This document shows, in pieces, positions 11,176 to 23,024 of a stretch of 64,000 nt of DNA. Made by a program: the position numbers and the translations under genes. Location: positions 41,784,152-41,848,151 of the forward strand of contig NC_133536.1 in assembly GCF_048544455.1 (NCBI RefSeq), read 5' to 3'. Every line of letters starts with the position of its first letter. The stretch's first letter is position 1. The stretch comes from Silene latifolia (taxonomy: Eukaryota > Streptophyta > Magnoliopsida > Caryophyllales > Caryophyllaceae). Below the pieces are notes generated by a model that saw only the letters and a program-made list of their open reading frames with translations, was not told the DNA's origin and searched no databases.

Positions 11176-11970
11176 TATTTCTTACTCGTGCTCTTTAATT
11201 TGCTTATTATTTTTCTTAAGGTTACGTCATAAGATAATAGTACTTCATATTATTTCTTACTCGTTCAATTGTGTGAACATTTAGAAGAACAATCAAGTGC
11301 TTTCTTAGTAACTTAAGATAGTCAAAACCGAATATCTAGCGATATTCAAATTGAGTTATAGCTAGAGTTAGCTATACGAGTTGGGTTGATAATTTTGTAA
11401 TCCGGAGTAGGTTACTAAAATTATTAATCGAGAATAGTGGACGTAGGCTTCGACGTGTGAAGCTGAACCACTTCAAATATCGTGTGTCCTTGCAGTCTTC
11501 ATTTCAGTCATTGCATTACGTTCATAATCATTTAGTTAATTAGTTAAAGTTTAATCAATAAACTTTAAGTAATTAATTACCTTGATATAAAATAAAAAGT
11601 AGGTATAAATTTTTAAATACTCAATTCACCCCCTCCCCTCGAGTATTTCGGGTGTGATAGACTCTTCATCTATAACTCTTAATTTATTTTATTTAGCAAA
11701 TCGTTAGGGATTACTTTTTATGACAACATTTAAGATTAATTGTTGTGGTAGTAAATGATTATGCCATGTATATGTTGATTTCTATTGTTTTTTATGCGTT
11801 TCTTAGATCTTCAGTTACATGGAAGAGAAGAAAAAAAAAAGCAGAGTGGAATCTGAAGATTGCGAAAAGTTTGGTAGGCTTATTTCTCATTTGACTGGAA
11901 AGTTTGGTGAGTGATGCTCAATTTGTGTATTCATGAAATATTGTGTTAATTCTGACAAAAAAAAAGAAAT
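11176..11970 (+). repeat. Filler DNA copied from the Sirevirus A 3' LTR and adjacent host flank
   Basis: From about 11187 the sequence follows the Sirevirus A LTR from the GTGCTCTTTAATTTGC segment to its end (11668, TSD TCTAT at 11669-11673), then follows host flank 28781-29067 including the exon-like segment (here 11817-11908). Diagnostic bases (GAACATTTAG, TTAGTAAC, GGAGTAGGTTAC, GATATAAAAT) match the 3' LTR and not the 5' LTR. The first bases TTATTTCTTACTCG also occur in the LTR some 60 bp further on, and TTCTGAC is repeated at the right end. This looks like template switching during break repair. Confidence 0.85.
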
Positions 11971-11980
11971 TCTGACCTCG

Positions 11981-14240
11981 ATTTTATAAAATTCCTACAA
12001 GCCTGAATAATGTACGAAATTCAGTAAATTATGTACCCTTTTAAAAATCATAAAAAAATTTCAGGAGTTCACTTATATTATGTGGAATAACCTGGTGAAA
12101 TCTTGTAAGAAAATACTTAGTTTAGGACCTTTTCAAAAATAAACAAAAAGACCACTTTATGGTCTAATACGATTTTAATACCTTTGGTGAAGTTACTTTA
12201 TAAAAATAAAGTTTTATTCAAGTATAATACAGCAAGGAGAATATACAGATACCTTATTAAAATAATTATATTAAATTATTTATTTTTGAACTAAAACTAC
12301 CTTGCTTAGTTATTTTAATAATTGTTTTAAGAGTTTAAGTAAATTTCATTCTAAAAACCGTTTTAGAAACAACCTTTAAAGATCTTAACAAGTGCAAACG
12401 TTACTCTTAGCAATTTTGATGAAATTATTGCATTTTGGACTCAAATGCCTTTGAAAATTTTATTTTTAAAATACTTATCTTCACCTTTAAATTTTAAGTA
12501 AATCAACATAAGAACTATAAGAACCTCATTTGAATATTAAATAAAAACTTAAGGACTTGTCTCTAGTCATGCCTTGACTAATTAAAATATTAGTTAAGCT
12601 GTGAGTTGACTATGACGACCTTGGTTAACCTTTGACTAATTAATTAGTCAAGAGTTACTAAATCAAAGTAAATTTAGACTTGGAAATAATGTATCTAGCA
12701 ATTTTAATCCTTGAATAACGAATTAGAAATAATGAATAATTTCTTATAAATTACTTGAATAAGATGTTCCAAATCTCAAATACAAACGCTACTCGGTTAA
12801 GATTAATACCCATGAAATTCTCATGGAGTAAGAGCGTTTTCCACAGCTTGGACTAGGGCCTGCGGGAGTCTATAAGTCCGGTATCATTTTACCGCCATGT
12901 TATCCTATCTGCCGAACATGCCACTTAAATGGGACCTCTGAATCGGTATGCTTTTTCCGGTTATCTTGGGTATGCCCCTTGAATGGGACCTCTGAGCCAA
13001 GTGTCGTTGTCTTGTCGATATGTTGGGATGGTCCGCATATCAATGTATCATCGTCTCTATGAGACATATGTGAGTCTTTCGTGCTATATGTTGGGCGCTA
13101 CCTTGGTAAGTTTTAGGGATCGATGTGTCGGAAGAATGCTTAGAGAGCTTATGCTATACAAGTACGGACAGCATATCCCGAAGTTGCGTGTGGAGGGATT
13201 GTCGTTAGGATAGTAGTCGACCAGTTGCCACTGAGGAGCTGCGTGTTCCAAGAAGTGTGGAGTGGGTATATGCGCATATACTGACAGGAGCTTGATCAGC
13301 TTTACTACCTTTCAGATATCTTGGCAATTATTATTTCACGGTTGCGATCGTGTGCAGACCTTGACAGTTATGATTGTCTTGGTGCCTCGAAGTGTATGGG
13401 ACATATCACTTAAATGGGACCTCTGAGTCCATTCATTAGCCGTCTGATCTTCCCCACGATTCTGGTTGCTAAACCAAGTCAATTTAGTCGTCCGGTCCTA
13501 TTGAGCACTAGGGGTGAGATGTAAACCTCCTAGTATCGATATGATCGACGGGATTGATGCTCCCACTCGTACTCAAGGTGAGATGCAAGCCGTGAGTATG
13601 CGTGTGACATTAGTAGTCATGTCCCGTGCTTTTTGTGAAGGAAATAAATATTTTAAAAAAGAAATGACTACAAGTTTTTATCCGCATAGCATCTACTTGG
13701 ATTTACCATATGCCGATTTATATAACATGTTGTTAAACAATGTCTTTATATTTACATTTTTATTATGTCATATGCCAATATGAACCAACGTGTTACTTCA
13801 TGTACATATCACATGTGTGCACGTCGATGTTGTAATGTGACTGGAGTTGTATGTTTGACCGCCTAATTGCATTACTAATATTCTCCATGATAAGAGGCCG
13901 TTGATAGAGGACGGTTAGGTTACTCCCACTAAGTGGGGCAGTTTTATTTTAATGATGTTTCAGGTAACATGGATCTTGAAGACTTGGACTTAGGAGGGGA
14001 CTGTCGAGAGAATAAAACATCTTATGTTGATCTTTCATGAGTTTATGTAGCAAACTTTTATTAAAGTCGGACCTTGCTTTAATTTGTAATTCGGATATCA
14101 GACCTTGTTTTATGTTCTAAACATCCAGTTTTATGAATCAACTCATTATGAGTTGACGGTTTTAAATTTTACTGATTTTTATGACTTATCTTTCTTTCCG
14201 CTTTCGTTAATTAAGTCATTAGAGAAACTGGGTTGTTATA
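11981..14240 (+). repeat. 5' LTR of the Tekay element, truncated
   Basis: Matches 21307-23024 from ATTTTATAAAATTCC onward and ends TGTTATA (TGTTACA in the 3' LTR). It holds 542 bp (12606-13147) that the 3' LTR lacks. A 20-bp motif ending ATGGGACCTCTGA is repeated at 12921, about 12975 and 13406. The hypothetical small ORFs here (12983-13213, 13514-13783, 14105-14329) lie inside the LTR, show no domain and are probably chance. Confidence 0.9.
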
Positions 14241-14242
14241 GT

Positions 14243-14254
14243 TGGTATCAGAGC
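14243..14254 (+). other. Primer binding site of the Tekay element
   Basis: TGGTATCAGAGC two bases after the LTR end, complementary to initiator methionine tRNA. Confidence 0.85.
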
Positions 14255-14642
14255 GACCTTGAGACCGTGAATAGTAATTGTGCGATACATTATTATTTCA
14301 CCTATCGAGGAAGCATCTGGGACTCATGACTTTAGGATAAAATGTAATAACTATAACTCTTAGATCACTAAAATGAGAGAATCACTAGCTAACCCTTACG
14401 ATGAATAATAAGCGAGGATATATGTTTGGGAGGGTAGAACTACCTGAAAGATCCTAACCGTCATAGGGATCAATGTTTGTGCTACCTTCTGCATGCTATG
14501 TGTTAATTTCTTGCTTGAATTGTCTGATTAACTATCTAACTTAGCATGTATACGCGCTATCCCTAGCTACCATCTTAGAACGGACCCCAACCTAGGAATA
14601 CCGCCGTTTTTCATCTAGATGGTGAGATCAAGTAAGTGATCC

Positions 14643-15134
14643 ATGGAAATGACCAAGGAAGAAGTTGCAGAAGTAGAAAGGAAGAAGAGATTCAAGAAGT
14701 GGCTTAAGGATCACCCTAACAAGATAAGAAGGATTCAATCGGCACACCAAAATCGGACTACTAACTGGGAAGATGAGGCCAATAATTTTCACTTCACCCG
14801 CCGGGAGAGGAACCCCAAACTAGAAGCTGCTACAAAGGAAAAGGACAATGCTCGAGCAAACTTCTGTGGCAATGGCCCAATTTTCTTCTTCGAGAGGCCA
14901 GATTATCCAAACTTTATCAGAGTTTGTGAATGGAGATTTAAGGAATATAATGTACCACCCGACTGGAAGGTAGAGTTCGCCACCACCAAGCTGATAGGGA
15001 AGGCAGAATTATGGTGGAACCGCATCTTAGCCATAGGAGACCAAGAGAACCATTACTATGATTGGTATGAGTTCAAGTTAGCACTCAATGCCTGTGCCAG
15101 AGCAATCGAGAAAGGAGCAAGATTTCTGTACTAG
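14643..15134 (+). CDS. Extra gag-like ORF upstream of Tekay gag
   Basis: An uninterrupted 163-codon frame starts MEMTKEEVAEVERKKRFKKW and lies between the PBS and gag. Its N-terminal half is basic and charged. The second half reads like the core of a Retrotrans_gag domain: FRVCEWRFKEY-type segment, then KLIGKAELWWNRIL and DWYEFKLAL, which parallels GAANDWWTIAQ and GWNEFRASL in the downstream Gag. Tekay elements normally have a single gag-pol, so a second gag-like unit in the leader is unexpected. It may be a captured or duplicated gag fragment. Whether it is expressed is unknown; the frame is intact while the main gag-pol is broken. Confidence 0.55.
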   Translation: MEMTKEEVAEVERKKRFKKWLKDHPNKIRRIQSAHQNRTTNWEDEANNFHFTRRERNPKLEAATKEKDNARANFCGNGPIFFFERPDYPNFIRVCEWRFKEYNVPPDWKVEFATTKLIGKAELWWNRILAIGDQENHYYDWYEFKLALNACARAIEKGARFLY

Positions 15135-15374
15135 ATAGAGACTAGGAAACCTAAACCCTAGCTCAGCCTACCGTAGGTTTAACTGCGTTCCTTTATGCTA
15201 GTTATAGATTTCTTTGTAACCACCACCTAATGAAGCTACTTAGTGTTAGCTTGTAACAAGGAAGTTAACAATGAATTCGTTCTTGTTCTTCTTGTTTTGT
15301 TCTACTTTTGTCTCACTTCTGGTTTGTGCATATACTTTCTTCTACTTGTGCTGATGATATCACACCTCGAGCAG

Positions 15375-16471
15375 ATGACAGTAACAAGAAGCAACGGGAA
15401 TGGAAATGGAAATCCCCAAGAGGACTTACGGAGACAAGGATATGAGGAGGCTATGACTCAGATGGCTGCTCAACTAGCTGCATCACAAGTAACAATCACG
15501 CAACTACTCAACAACCAGAACCAGAACCAGAACAAGACCCAGAACCAGAACCAACACCAACACCATCCCTCCGCTTTCGATCAGTTCTCAAAGCATCGAC
15601 CTCCATCTTACTATGGCTCCGAAAATCCTAATGATCTTGCAAATTGGCTAGCGGAAATGGAGAAACTGCTGAGGCTAAGCCACACTCCCGAAGAGGAAAA
15701 GATTGAGATAATATCCTACTACCTTAAAGGAGCAGCGAACGATTGGTGGACAATCGCTCAAGAAGCTTTTAAGACAACCCCTGGATACGGATGGAACGAG
15801 TTCAGAGCCAGCCTCGAGAAGAAATACTATCCTCCAGCTATGAAGCATCAGAAGGAGCAGGAGTTCCACAACCTAGAAATGGGAGCTATGACTCTTACTG
15901 AGTACACTCGCAAGTTTGATGAACTCTCCAAGTTCGCCAAGAGACTGGTACCAGATGAGGAGACACGCATCAATCAGTATGTGCGTCAAATGGAGCCCAG
16001 TTTGAACCAGTTGATGGTGGGACATGACTTCCCAACTTTCCAAGCTACCTACGAGAAAGCCATGGCCATTTTTGCTGCTATCCAGAATGCGGACAAAAAG
16101 AAGAAGAAAACCTTCACCCCTACAGTGTCCCATACAGCTTCATTCAGAAACCTCTTTACCAAAAACCTCACTATCAGAAACCCCTTTATCAGAAACCTCG
16201 TCATCAAAAACCTTTTCACCAAAAGTCAAAACCTTTTGCCAGGAAATTTCAGTCCAACTTATCGAACAAGATCTTTCCCAAGGGCGACAATACCGATAAT
16301 GACGACACCCAGGGCTCAACTTCAAAGTGTTATCTATGAAAACAGGCTCCGCACCCTGGCAAACAGTGTAACGGGAAACCCATCATCTACTTTTTCTGTA
16401 AAGAGGAAGGTCACAAGTCTTACGTCTGTCCCAAGAAGACGGGAACCCCACTGATTCAGGGAAGGGCTTAC
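15375..16471 (+). pseudogene. gag: Tekay gag, frameshifted, zinc knuckle interrupted by stop
   Basis: I place the start at the ATG at 15375 (MTVTRSNGNGNG); the frame is open upstream to 15243, but that part encodes a hydrophobic stretch untypical of Gag. A Gln/Asn-rich repeat (NQNQNQ, about 15510-15560) precedes the capsid core with LANWLAEMEKLLRL, GAANDWWTIAQ and YTRKFDELSKFA. Around 16135 the frame shifts; the correct path continues in the pol frame with a run of repeated QKP units. The zinc-knuckle start, KCYL, is followed by a TGA where Cys is expected, and a second Cys/His cluster [13 protein letters not shown] follows. Gag is thus doubly disabled. Confidence 0.85.
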
Positions 16472-19400
16472 ATGATGATCGAAGGTGGAGAAGAGGAACA
16501 AGCCGATACAATCAGTGGTAAATTTCTGGTTAATTCTTGTATGGCTTTCATATTGTTCGACACAGGAGCATCTCTATCACATGTATCACCAACCTTCGTA
16601 GCTAAGGCTAAACTTCCAAATCCCGAAGCAATCCATGCATCCATTGCGATTCCTAACGGTCAGACCTTAAACTGCAAAGCGAGGTACCGAGGCGTTCCTG
16701 TTATCATCCTTGGTTCGACCTTTCCGGCTAACCTCATCAGCCTCGACTTACCTGGTTTCGACATCATTTTGGGAATGGATTGGCTAGCAAAGCACCACGC
16801 CAAGTTTGAGTGTAAAGACCAAAAGATTTCTCTAAGGAGCTCGCTCGGAGCAAGAGTAACTGATAGAGGTTACATACCGAACACCGGAGTTAAGGTCATC
16901 AACGCTATAAAGCTAGCGAGCCAGATGCGTAAAGGAGAACATACCTTCTTGTGCAACATAAATTCCATAGGTGGGGAAAAGCTCAGGATCGAGGACATAC
17001 CAGTAGTCCGGGAATTTCCTAAAGTATTTCCCAAGGAATTACCAGGAATACCACTAGAGCGCGATGTTGAGTTCTCAATCGACTTAGTGCCAGGCACTGC
17101 ACCGATTTTAAAGTCACCATATCGTATGGCCCCAAAAGAGTTGCAAGAGTTGAAGATTCAACTAGAGGAACTTATTGAGAAGGGTTTTATCCGATTAAGT
17201 GCATCACCATGGGGAGCACCAGTGCTTTTTGTGAAGAAGAAAGATGGGAGTATGAGGATGTGTATCGACTATCGCGACTTGAACAAGGTCACCATTAAGA
17301 ACCGATACCCTTTACCACGTATCGATAATCTTTTCGACCAATTGAAAGGAGCGGGAGTATTCTCCAAGATCGATCTCAGATCTGGTTATCATCAAATCCC
17401 AGTAAGAGAAGAGGATATTCCGAAGACAGCTTTCAGAACCAGATATGGTCACTATGATTTTAACGTAATGCCTTTTGGATTGACCAACGCACCAGCAGTG
17501 TTCATGGATCAGATGAATCGCACATTTAGAGAGTACCTAGATAAGTGTGTCGTTGTCTTTATCGATGACATCTTAATATACTCTAAAACTATGTTCGAAC
17601 ACGAGGTTCATCTTCGCGCAGTTCTCGACAAGCTGCGACAACAAAAGTGGTATGCAAAACTATCCAAGTGTGAGTTTTGGCTGAAGGAAGTGGCATTTCT
17701 GGGACATATCATAATAGATCAGGGAGTAAAAGTAGACCTCGCCAACATCAAGGCCGTGGAAGAATGGCAATCCCCAAAGAATGTCTCTGAAGTCCGAAGT
17801 TTCTTGGGTTTAGCAGGCTACTACCGAAGATTTGTCCAAGACTTTTCAAAGATCGCGAGACCTATGACCAAACTTTTGCAGAAGGAGTCTAATTACATAT
17901 GGACTGAAGAATGTGAGAAGGCCTTCCAGGAACTAAAGACCCGACTTACATCGGCCCCAATCTTAACTTTACCAACAGACGGAGAAGAGTACGACGTCTA
18001 CAGCGACGCATCCTTGAATGGTCTAGGATGTGTGCTAATGCAGAAAGGAAAAGTGATTGCTTATGCGTCTCGACAGTTGAAGGTGCATGAGAAAAATTAT
18101 CCAACTCATGACCTGGAGCTAGCAGCTGTAGTTTTTGCTTTGAAGATTTGGAGGCATTATTTGTATGGAGTTAGATGTAACTTCTACACGGATCACAAGA
18201 GCCTCAAGTACATTTTCACCCAGAAGGAGTTAAACATGAGACAGAGGAGGTGGTTAGAACTCATCAAGGACTACGACATTGAGTTACAATACCACGAGGG
18301 GAAGGCAAATGTCGTCGCTGATGCCCTGAGTAGGAAGACAGCTCACGGGCTAGTACGAGACTTAGAGAAGTTGGAAGTTGAGGTTGTGGATAAAGGAAAG
18401 TTAACCTTGAATGCCATGGCTGCTGAACCCGATTTGTATCATGAACTTAGAGCTCTACAATGGGAAGATCCAGAGTTAGTGAAGATTAGAGAGGGTATAC
18501 CACAAGGAAGATTCGAAGGATTCGAAATCTTTCCAGATGGGAGCTTGAGATTTAAAGGAATATGGTGTGTGCCTCATTATGATGCCATTCGCAGGAAGAT
18601 CTTATGGGAAGCACACAATTCGAGATATTCCATTCACCCAGGATCTGATAAGATGTACAAGGATTTGAAGCTACAATATTGGTGGCATGAGATGAAGAGG
18701 GATGTAGCAGAATATGTTGCCAAGTGTCTCATTTGCCAGAAGGTGAAGTTCGAACACCAAAGACCTGGAGGCCTACTACAACCCTTGGACATTCCAGTGA
18801 GGAAGTGGGATTCCATCTCCACGGATTTTGTAATGGGACTACCACGAACCCAAAGCAACAAGGATGCGATTTGGGTAGTTGTCGATAGATTGACAAAGGT
18901 GGCACACTTCATTCCGATACGAGAGACTTGGAGCATGGAGGAACTGGCAAAATCTTACCTGAAGGAGATCATTCGACTACATGGAGTGCCAAAGGACATC
19001 GTATCTGACAGAGACCCTCGTTTTGTTTCACACTTCTGGGAAGACTACAGGAATGCATGGGGAGTAAACTCAACTTGGGCACCGCGTTCCATCCTCAAAC
19101 AGATGGACAAACGGAGAGGACAATCCAGACGCTAGAAGATATGTTGAGGGCATGTGTCCTAGAATTTAATGACAGTTGGGAGAAACAAGTACCCTTGATA
19201 GAGTTCTCCTACAACAACAGTCACCATGCGAGTTTAGGTTGTGCACCTTTCGAAGCACTCTACGGAAGAAAGTGTCAAAGTCCAGTATGCTGGGATGATG
19301 CCAACGATCATCTGACACTAGAGCCTCAGACTATTCAAGACCAGATTGAGCAGATTAAGATCATCCGAGAAAGACTCCAAGCAGCGCAAGATCGACAGAA

Positions 19401-19860
19401 AGCCTATGCCAATGAACACTGAAGACCGATCGTGTTTGCCGTGGGAGATCATGTTTTCCTAAAGGTATCACCAATGAAAGGAGTAAGACGATTTGGCCTA
19501 AAAGGGAAGCTCAGCCCAAAGTACATCGGACCATACGAAATCATAGAAAGAGTTGGCAAAGTTGCCTATCGATTAGCACTACCACCAAACCTATCAAAGG
19601 TGCATAACGTGTTCCACGTGTCCCAGCTACAGAAGTATAGAAGCGATCCATCACATGTCATTACACCTGATGTAGTTGCTATCGAACCCAACCTTCTTTA
19701 CTCTGAAAGACCGGTGGAGATTCTGGCCCGAGAGACCAAGACACTCAGGAGGAAGTCGGTACCATTGGTCAAAGTTCGATGGCTAAGTCAAAACCTCGAC
19801 CAAGCTACTTGGGAGACCGAAGATTCCATGCGCGAAAGATACCCCGAACTTTTTGATTAG
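16472..19860 (+). pseudogene. pol: Tekay pol: protease, RT, RNase H, integrase, chromodomain
   Basis: Protease has [12 protein letters not shown] (Asp codon 16559-16561). RT has the gypsy pattern, with [33 protein letters not shown] and active site FIDD at 17558-17569. RNase H has [44 protein letters not shown] and DALSRK. Integrase has the zinc region [11 protein letters not shown]...CLICQKVK, catalytic Asp in STDFVMGLP and VSDRDPRF, and Glu in [13 protein letters not shown] frameshift near 19045 falls between the second Asp and the Glu, and a CGA-to-TGA stop lies at 19420-19422. The end (about 19700-19857) is a chromodomain, VEILARETKTLR...KVRWLSQNLDQATWE, that targets integration to chromatin. 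Confidence 0.92.
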
Positions 19861-19910
19861 GTAGTTTACACCTCTTTAGTTATCGTGAATTTCGAGGACG
19901 AAATTCGTTT

Positions 19911-19917
19911 AAGGGGG
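19911..19917 (+). other. Polypurine tract of the Tekay element
   Basis: AAGGGGG six bases before the TGTAACACC start of the 3' LTR, preceded by the ACGAAATTCGTTT context usual in this group. Confidence 0.8.
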
Positions 19918-19923
19918 ATGTAC

Positions 19924-22900
19924 TGTAACACCCCGTGTTTTTAATTGCATATTTACATAATTAATTACGATATTATAATCTTAGAAGAGAAACTTGAAAT
20001 TTCTTTCAATACCTTTTTAACCTTCGAAACAATCATTATAAAAGTTACGACATTTCACTCGCGCGTGACTTTAATCCATCTTCGTATTTTGGCCCCTATT
20101 TGCTCATCCGGACTCCGATTGAGGTGAAATAAAAGCCTAAATTTATTATTTTTCCGAGCCCGACACCATGGTAATATTTTCATTAACCTTTAACAACTTT
20201 AAAATATCAAACCTGCTCGGTTGTGCAAAGAGCTTTCGTAAAATCATGGTGTTCATAATCAATTCTATGATGACCTTGCAAACAAACAAAGGTTTTGTTT
20301 TTACCTCCCATATTTAAGAAAGGGCAACAGCTTGTGACCCTTTCTCCTACCCCAAATACATCCATTCTTATGAGAAGTCTAATCCTTCATGAGCTTTTGT
20401 TTCTTTCCTCATCCTTGTGCATGGACTAGACCTCACTCTTACACAAAAACATGATCATTGTCCTTTGTGATGGTTTCCACTAGCATGAAAATGATCCGTG
20501 AACTTAAACACATGGAGTGAGCATTTTGACATCCTATTTAAAGCACCTAAGTTCACTTATTTCACACCTTGCTCCACTTAGTTGCATACTCACATCTTCC
20601 ATATTCCACAAAGCCTAAGTTAAAACTTGTATACTTTTCATTCCCTTTTTCTTTCCTAACTCTTCTTTGATTATAATTACTAGATTAATTATGTAGATAA
20701 TTTATTACTAACCTGTTTGTTGTTTTGTTGTTATCATGGAATCAAATTAGAGGAGGAAGAGGAGGAGCCTGTTAATCTAAGCATCTTTGATTACATTCAA
20801 GACCCGGACAACCTTTAAGGTAACCTAACCTAACCCTCTGCCTCGTAATTGTAGAATACTAGTAATCTAGTCAGGAGGCAAATAGACATATCTTGGTAGG
20901 ATAAGTCTTTCTAACTAGTGTCATATATGTATTTTTAGTGCAACATAATATTACTTGTTACATGCATGTTTTTGTTCACCTTAAATAAATCACTTAAATA
21001 AATTATTATGTGGATAAGTGACAATGTGCCAATCATGTCTATAAGCTTAATAATTGTGTCATCACCTCACATGAGAAAAATACCTTTGAATAATTTTTAC
21101 TATGCACTCACATGTTAGATCCACTAAAACAAAGTCACAATGAAAATTTGTATGCATATGCTATAACTTGTATGAAAAATGATGAAACTTCTTATTTGCA
21201 CTCATTTTGTTTCATGCATGATATAGAGTTGAAATTTTTATATGTTTTACCTTATGATTTATAGGATTTTTAGGCGCAGATCTTGCATCGATACGATTTT
21301 TATTCTATTTTATAAAATTCCTACAAGCCTGAATAATGTACGAAATTCAGTAAATTATGTACCCTTTTAAAAATCATAAAAAAATTTCAGGAGTTCACTT
21401 ATATTATGAGGAATAAGCTGGTGAAATCTTGTAAGAAAATACTTAGTTTAGGACCTTTTCAAAAATAAACAAAAAAACCGCTTTATGGTCTAATACGATT
21501 TTAATACCTTTGGTGAAGTTACTTTATAAAAATAAAGTTTTATTCAAGTATAATACAACAAGGAGAATATACAGATACCTTATTAAAATAATTATATTAA
21601 ATTATTTATTTTTGAACTAAAACTACCTTGCTTAGTTATTTTAATAATTGTTTTAAGAGTTTAAGTAAATTTCATTCTAAAAACCGTTTTAGAAACAACC
21701 TTTAAAGATCTTAACAAGTGCAAACGTTACTCTTAGCAATTTTGATGAAATTATTGCATTTTGGACTCAAATGCCTTTGAAAATTTTATTTTTAAAATAC
21801 TTGTCTTCACCTTTAAATTTTAAGTAAATCAACATAAGAACTATAAGGACCTCATTTGAATATTAAATAAAAACTTATGGACTTGTCTCTAGTCATGCCT
21901 TGACTAATTAAAATATTAGTTAAGCTGTGAGCTTATGCTATACAAGTACGGACAGCATATCCCGAAGCTGCGTGTGGAGGGATTGTCGTTAGGATAGTAG
22001 TCGACCAGCTGCCATTGAGGAGCTGCGTGTTCCAAGAAGTGTGGAGTGGGTATATGCGCATATATTGACAGGAGCTTGATCAGCTTTACTACCTTTCAGA
22101 TATCTTGGCAATTATTATTTCACGGTTGCGATCGTGTGCAGACCTTGACAGTTATGATTGTCTTGGTGCCTCGAAGTGTATGGGACATGTCACTTAAATG
22201 GGACCTCTGAGTCCATTCATTAGCCGTCTGATCTTCCCCACGATTCTGGTTGCTAAACCAAGTCAATTTAGTCTTCCGGTCCTATTGAGCACTAGGGGTG
22301 AGATGTAAACCTCCTAGTATCGATATGATCGACGGGATTGATGCTCCCACTCGTACTCAAGGTGAGATGCAAGCCGTGAGTATGCGTGTGACATTAGTAG
22401 TCACGTCCCGTGCTTTTTGTGAAGGAAATAAATATTTTAAAAAAGAAATGACTACAAGTTTATATCCGCATAACATCTACTTGGATTTACCATATGCCGA
22501 TTTATATAACATGTTGTTGAACAATGTCTTTATATTTACATTTTTATTATGTCATATGCCAATATGAACCAACGTGTTACTTCATGTACATATCACATAT
22601 GTGCACGTCGATATTGTAATGTGACTGGAGTTGTATGTTTGACCGCCTAATTGCATTACTAATATTCTCCATGATAAGAGGTCGTTGATAGAGGACGGTT
22701 AGGTTACTCGCACTAAGTGGGGCAGTTTTATTTTAATGATGTTTCAGGTAACATGGATCTTGAAGACTTGGACTTAGGAGGGGACTTTTGAGAGAATAAA
22801 ACATCTTATGTTGATCTTTCATGAGTTTATGTAGCAAACTTTTATTAAAGTCGGACCTTGCTTTAATTTGTAATTCGGATATCAGACCTTGTTTTATGTT

Positions 22901-23024
22901 CTAAACATCCAGTTTTATGAATCAACTCATTATGAGTTGACAGTTTTAAATTTTACTGATTTTTATGACTTATCTTTCTTTCCGCTTTCGTTAATTAAGT
23001 CATTGGAGAAACTGGGTTGTTACA
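19924..23024 (+). repeat. 3' LTR of the Tekay element
   Basis: 3101 bp, from TGTAACACCCCG to TTGTTACA. Compared with the 5' LTR it lacks 542 bp, with the junction at about 21930 and a 3-bp microhomology GAG. The first 1383 bp have no counterpart in the truncated 5' LTR. No coding content is convincing; short frames at 22298-22567 and 22889-23092 are the copies of those in the 5' LTR. Confidence 0.92.

Larger units (their letters stand above)
11981..23024 (+). mobile_element. Ty3/gypsy chromovirus, Tekay/Del type, 5' LTR truncated
   Basis: The element has very long LTRs (about 3.6 kb when complete), PBS TGGTATCAGAGC, gag-pol in gypsy order (PR-RT-RNaseH-INT) and a C-terminal chromodomain, which together mark a Tekay chromovirus. 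Its 3' LTR joins Sirevirus RT sequence directly at 23024/23025. The left end has lost the LTR part equivalent to 19924-21306 (1383 bp), so no TSD can be checked. Coding is disabled by frameshifts near 16135 and 19045 and stops at the gag zinc knuckle and near 19420. Confidence 0.9.

Noticed and set aside
13514..13783. 89-codon frame repeated at 22298-22567
   Set aside because: It lies inside both Tekay LTRs and is simply the same LTR segment twice; no domain and no start context worth noting.
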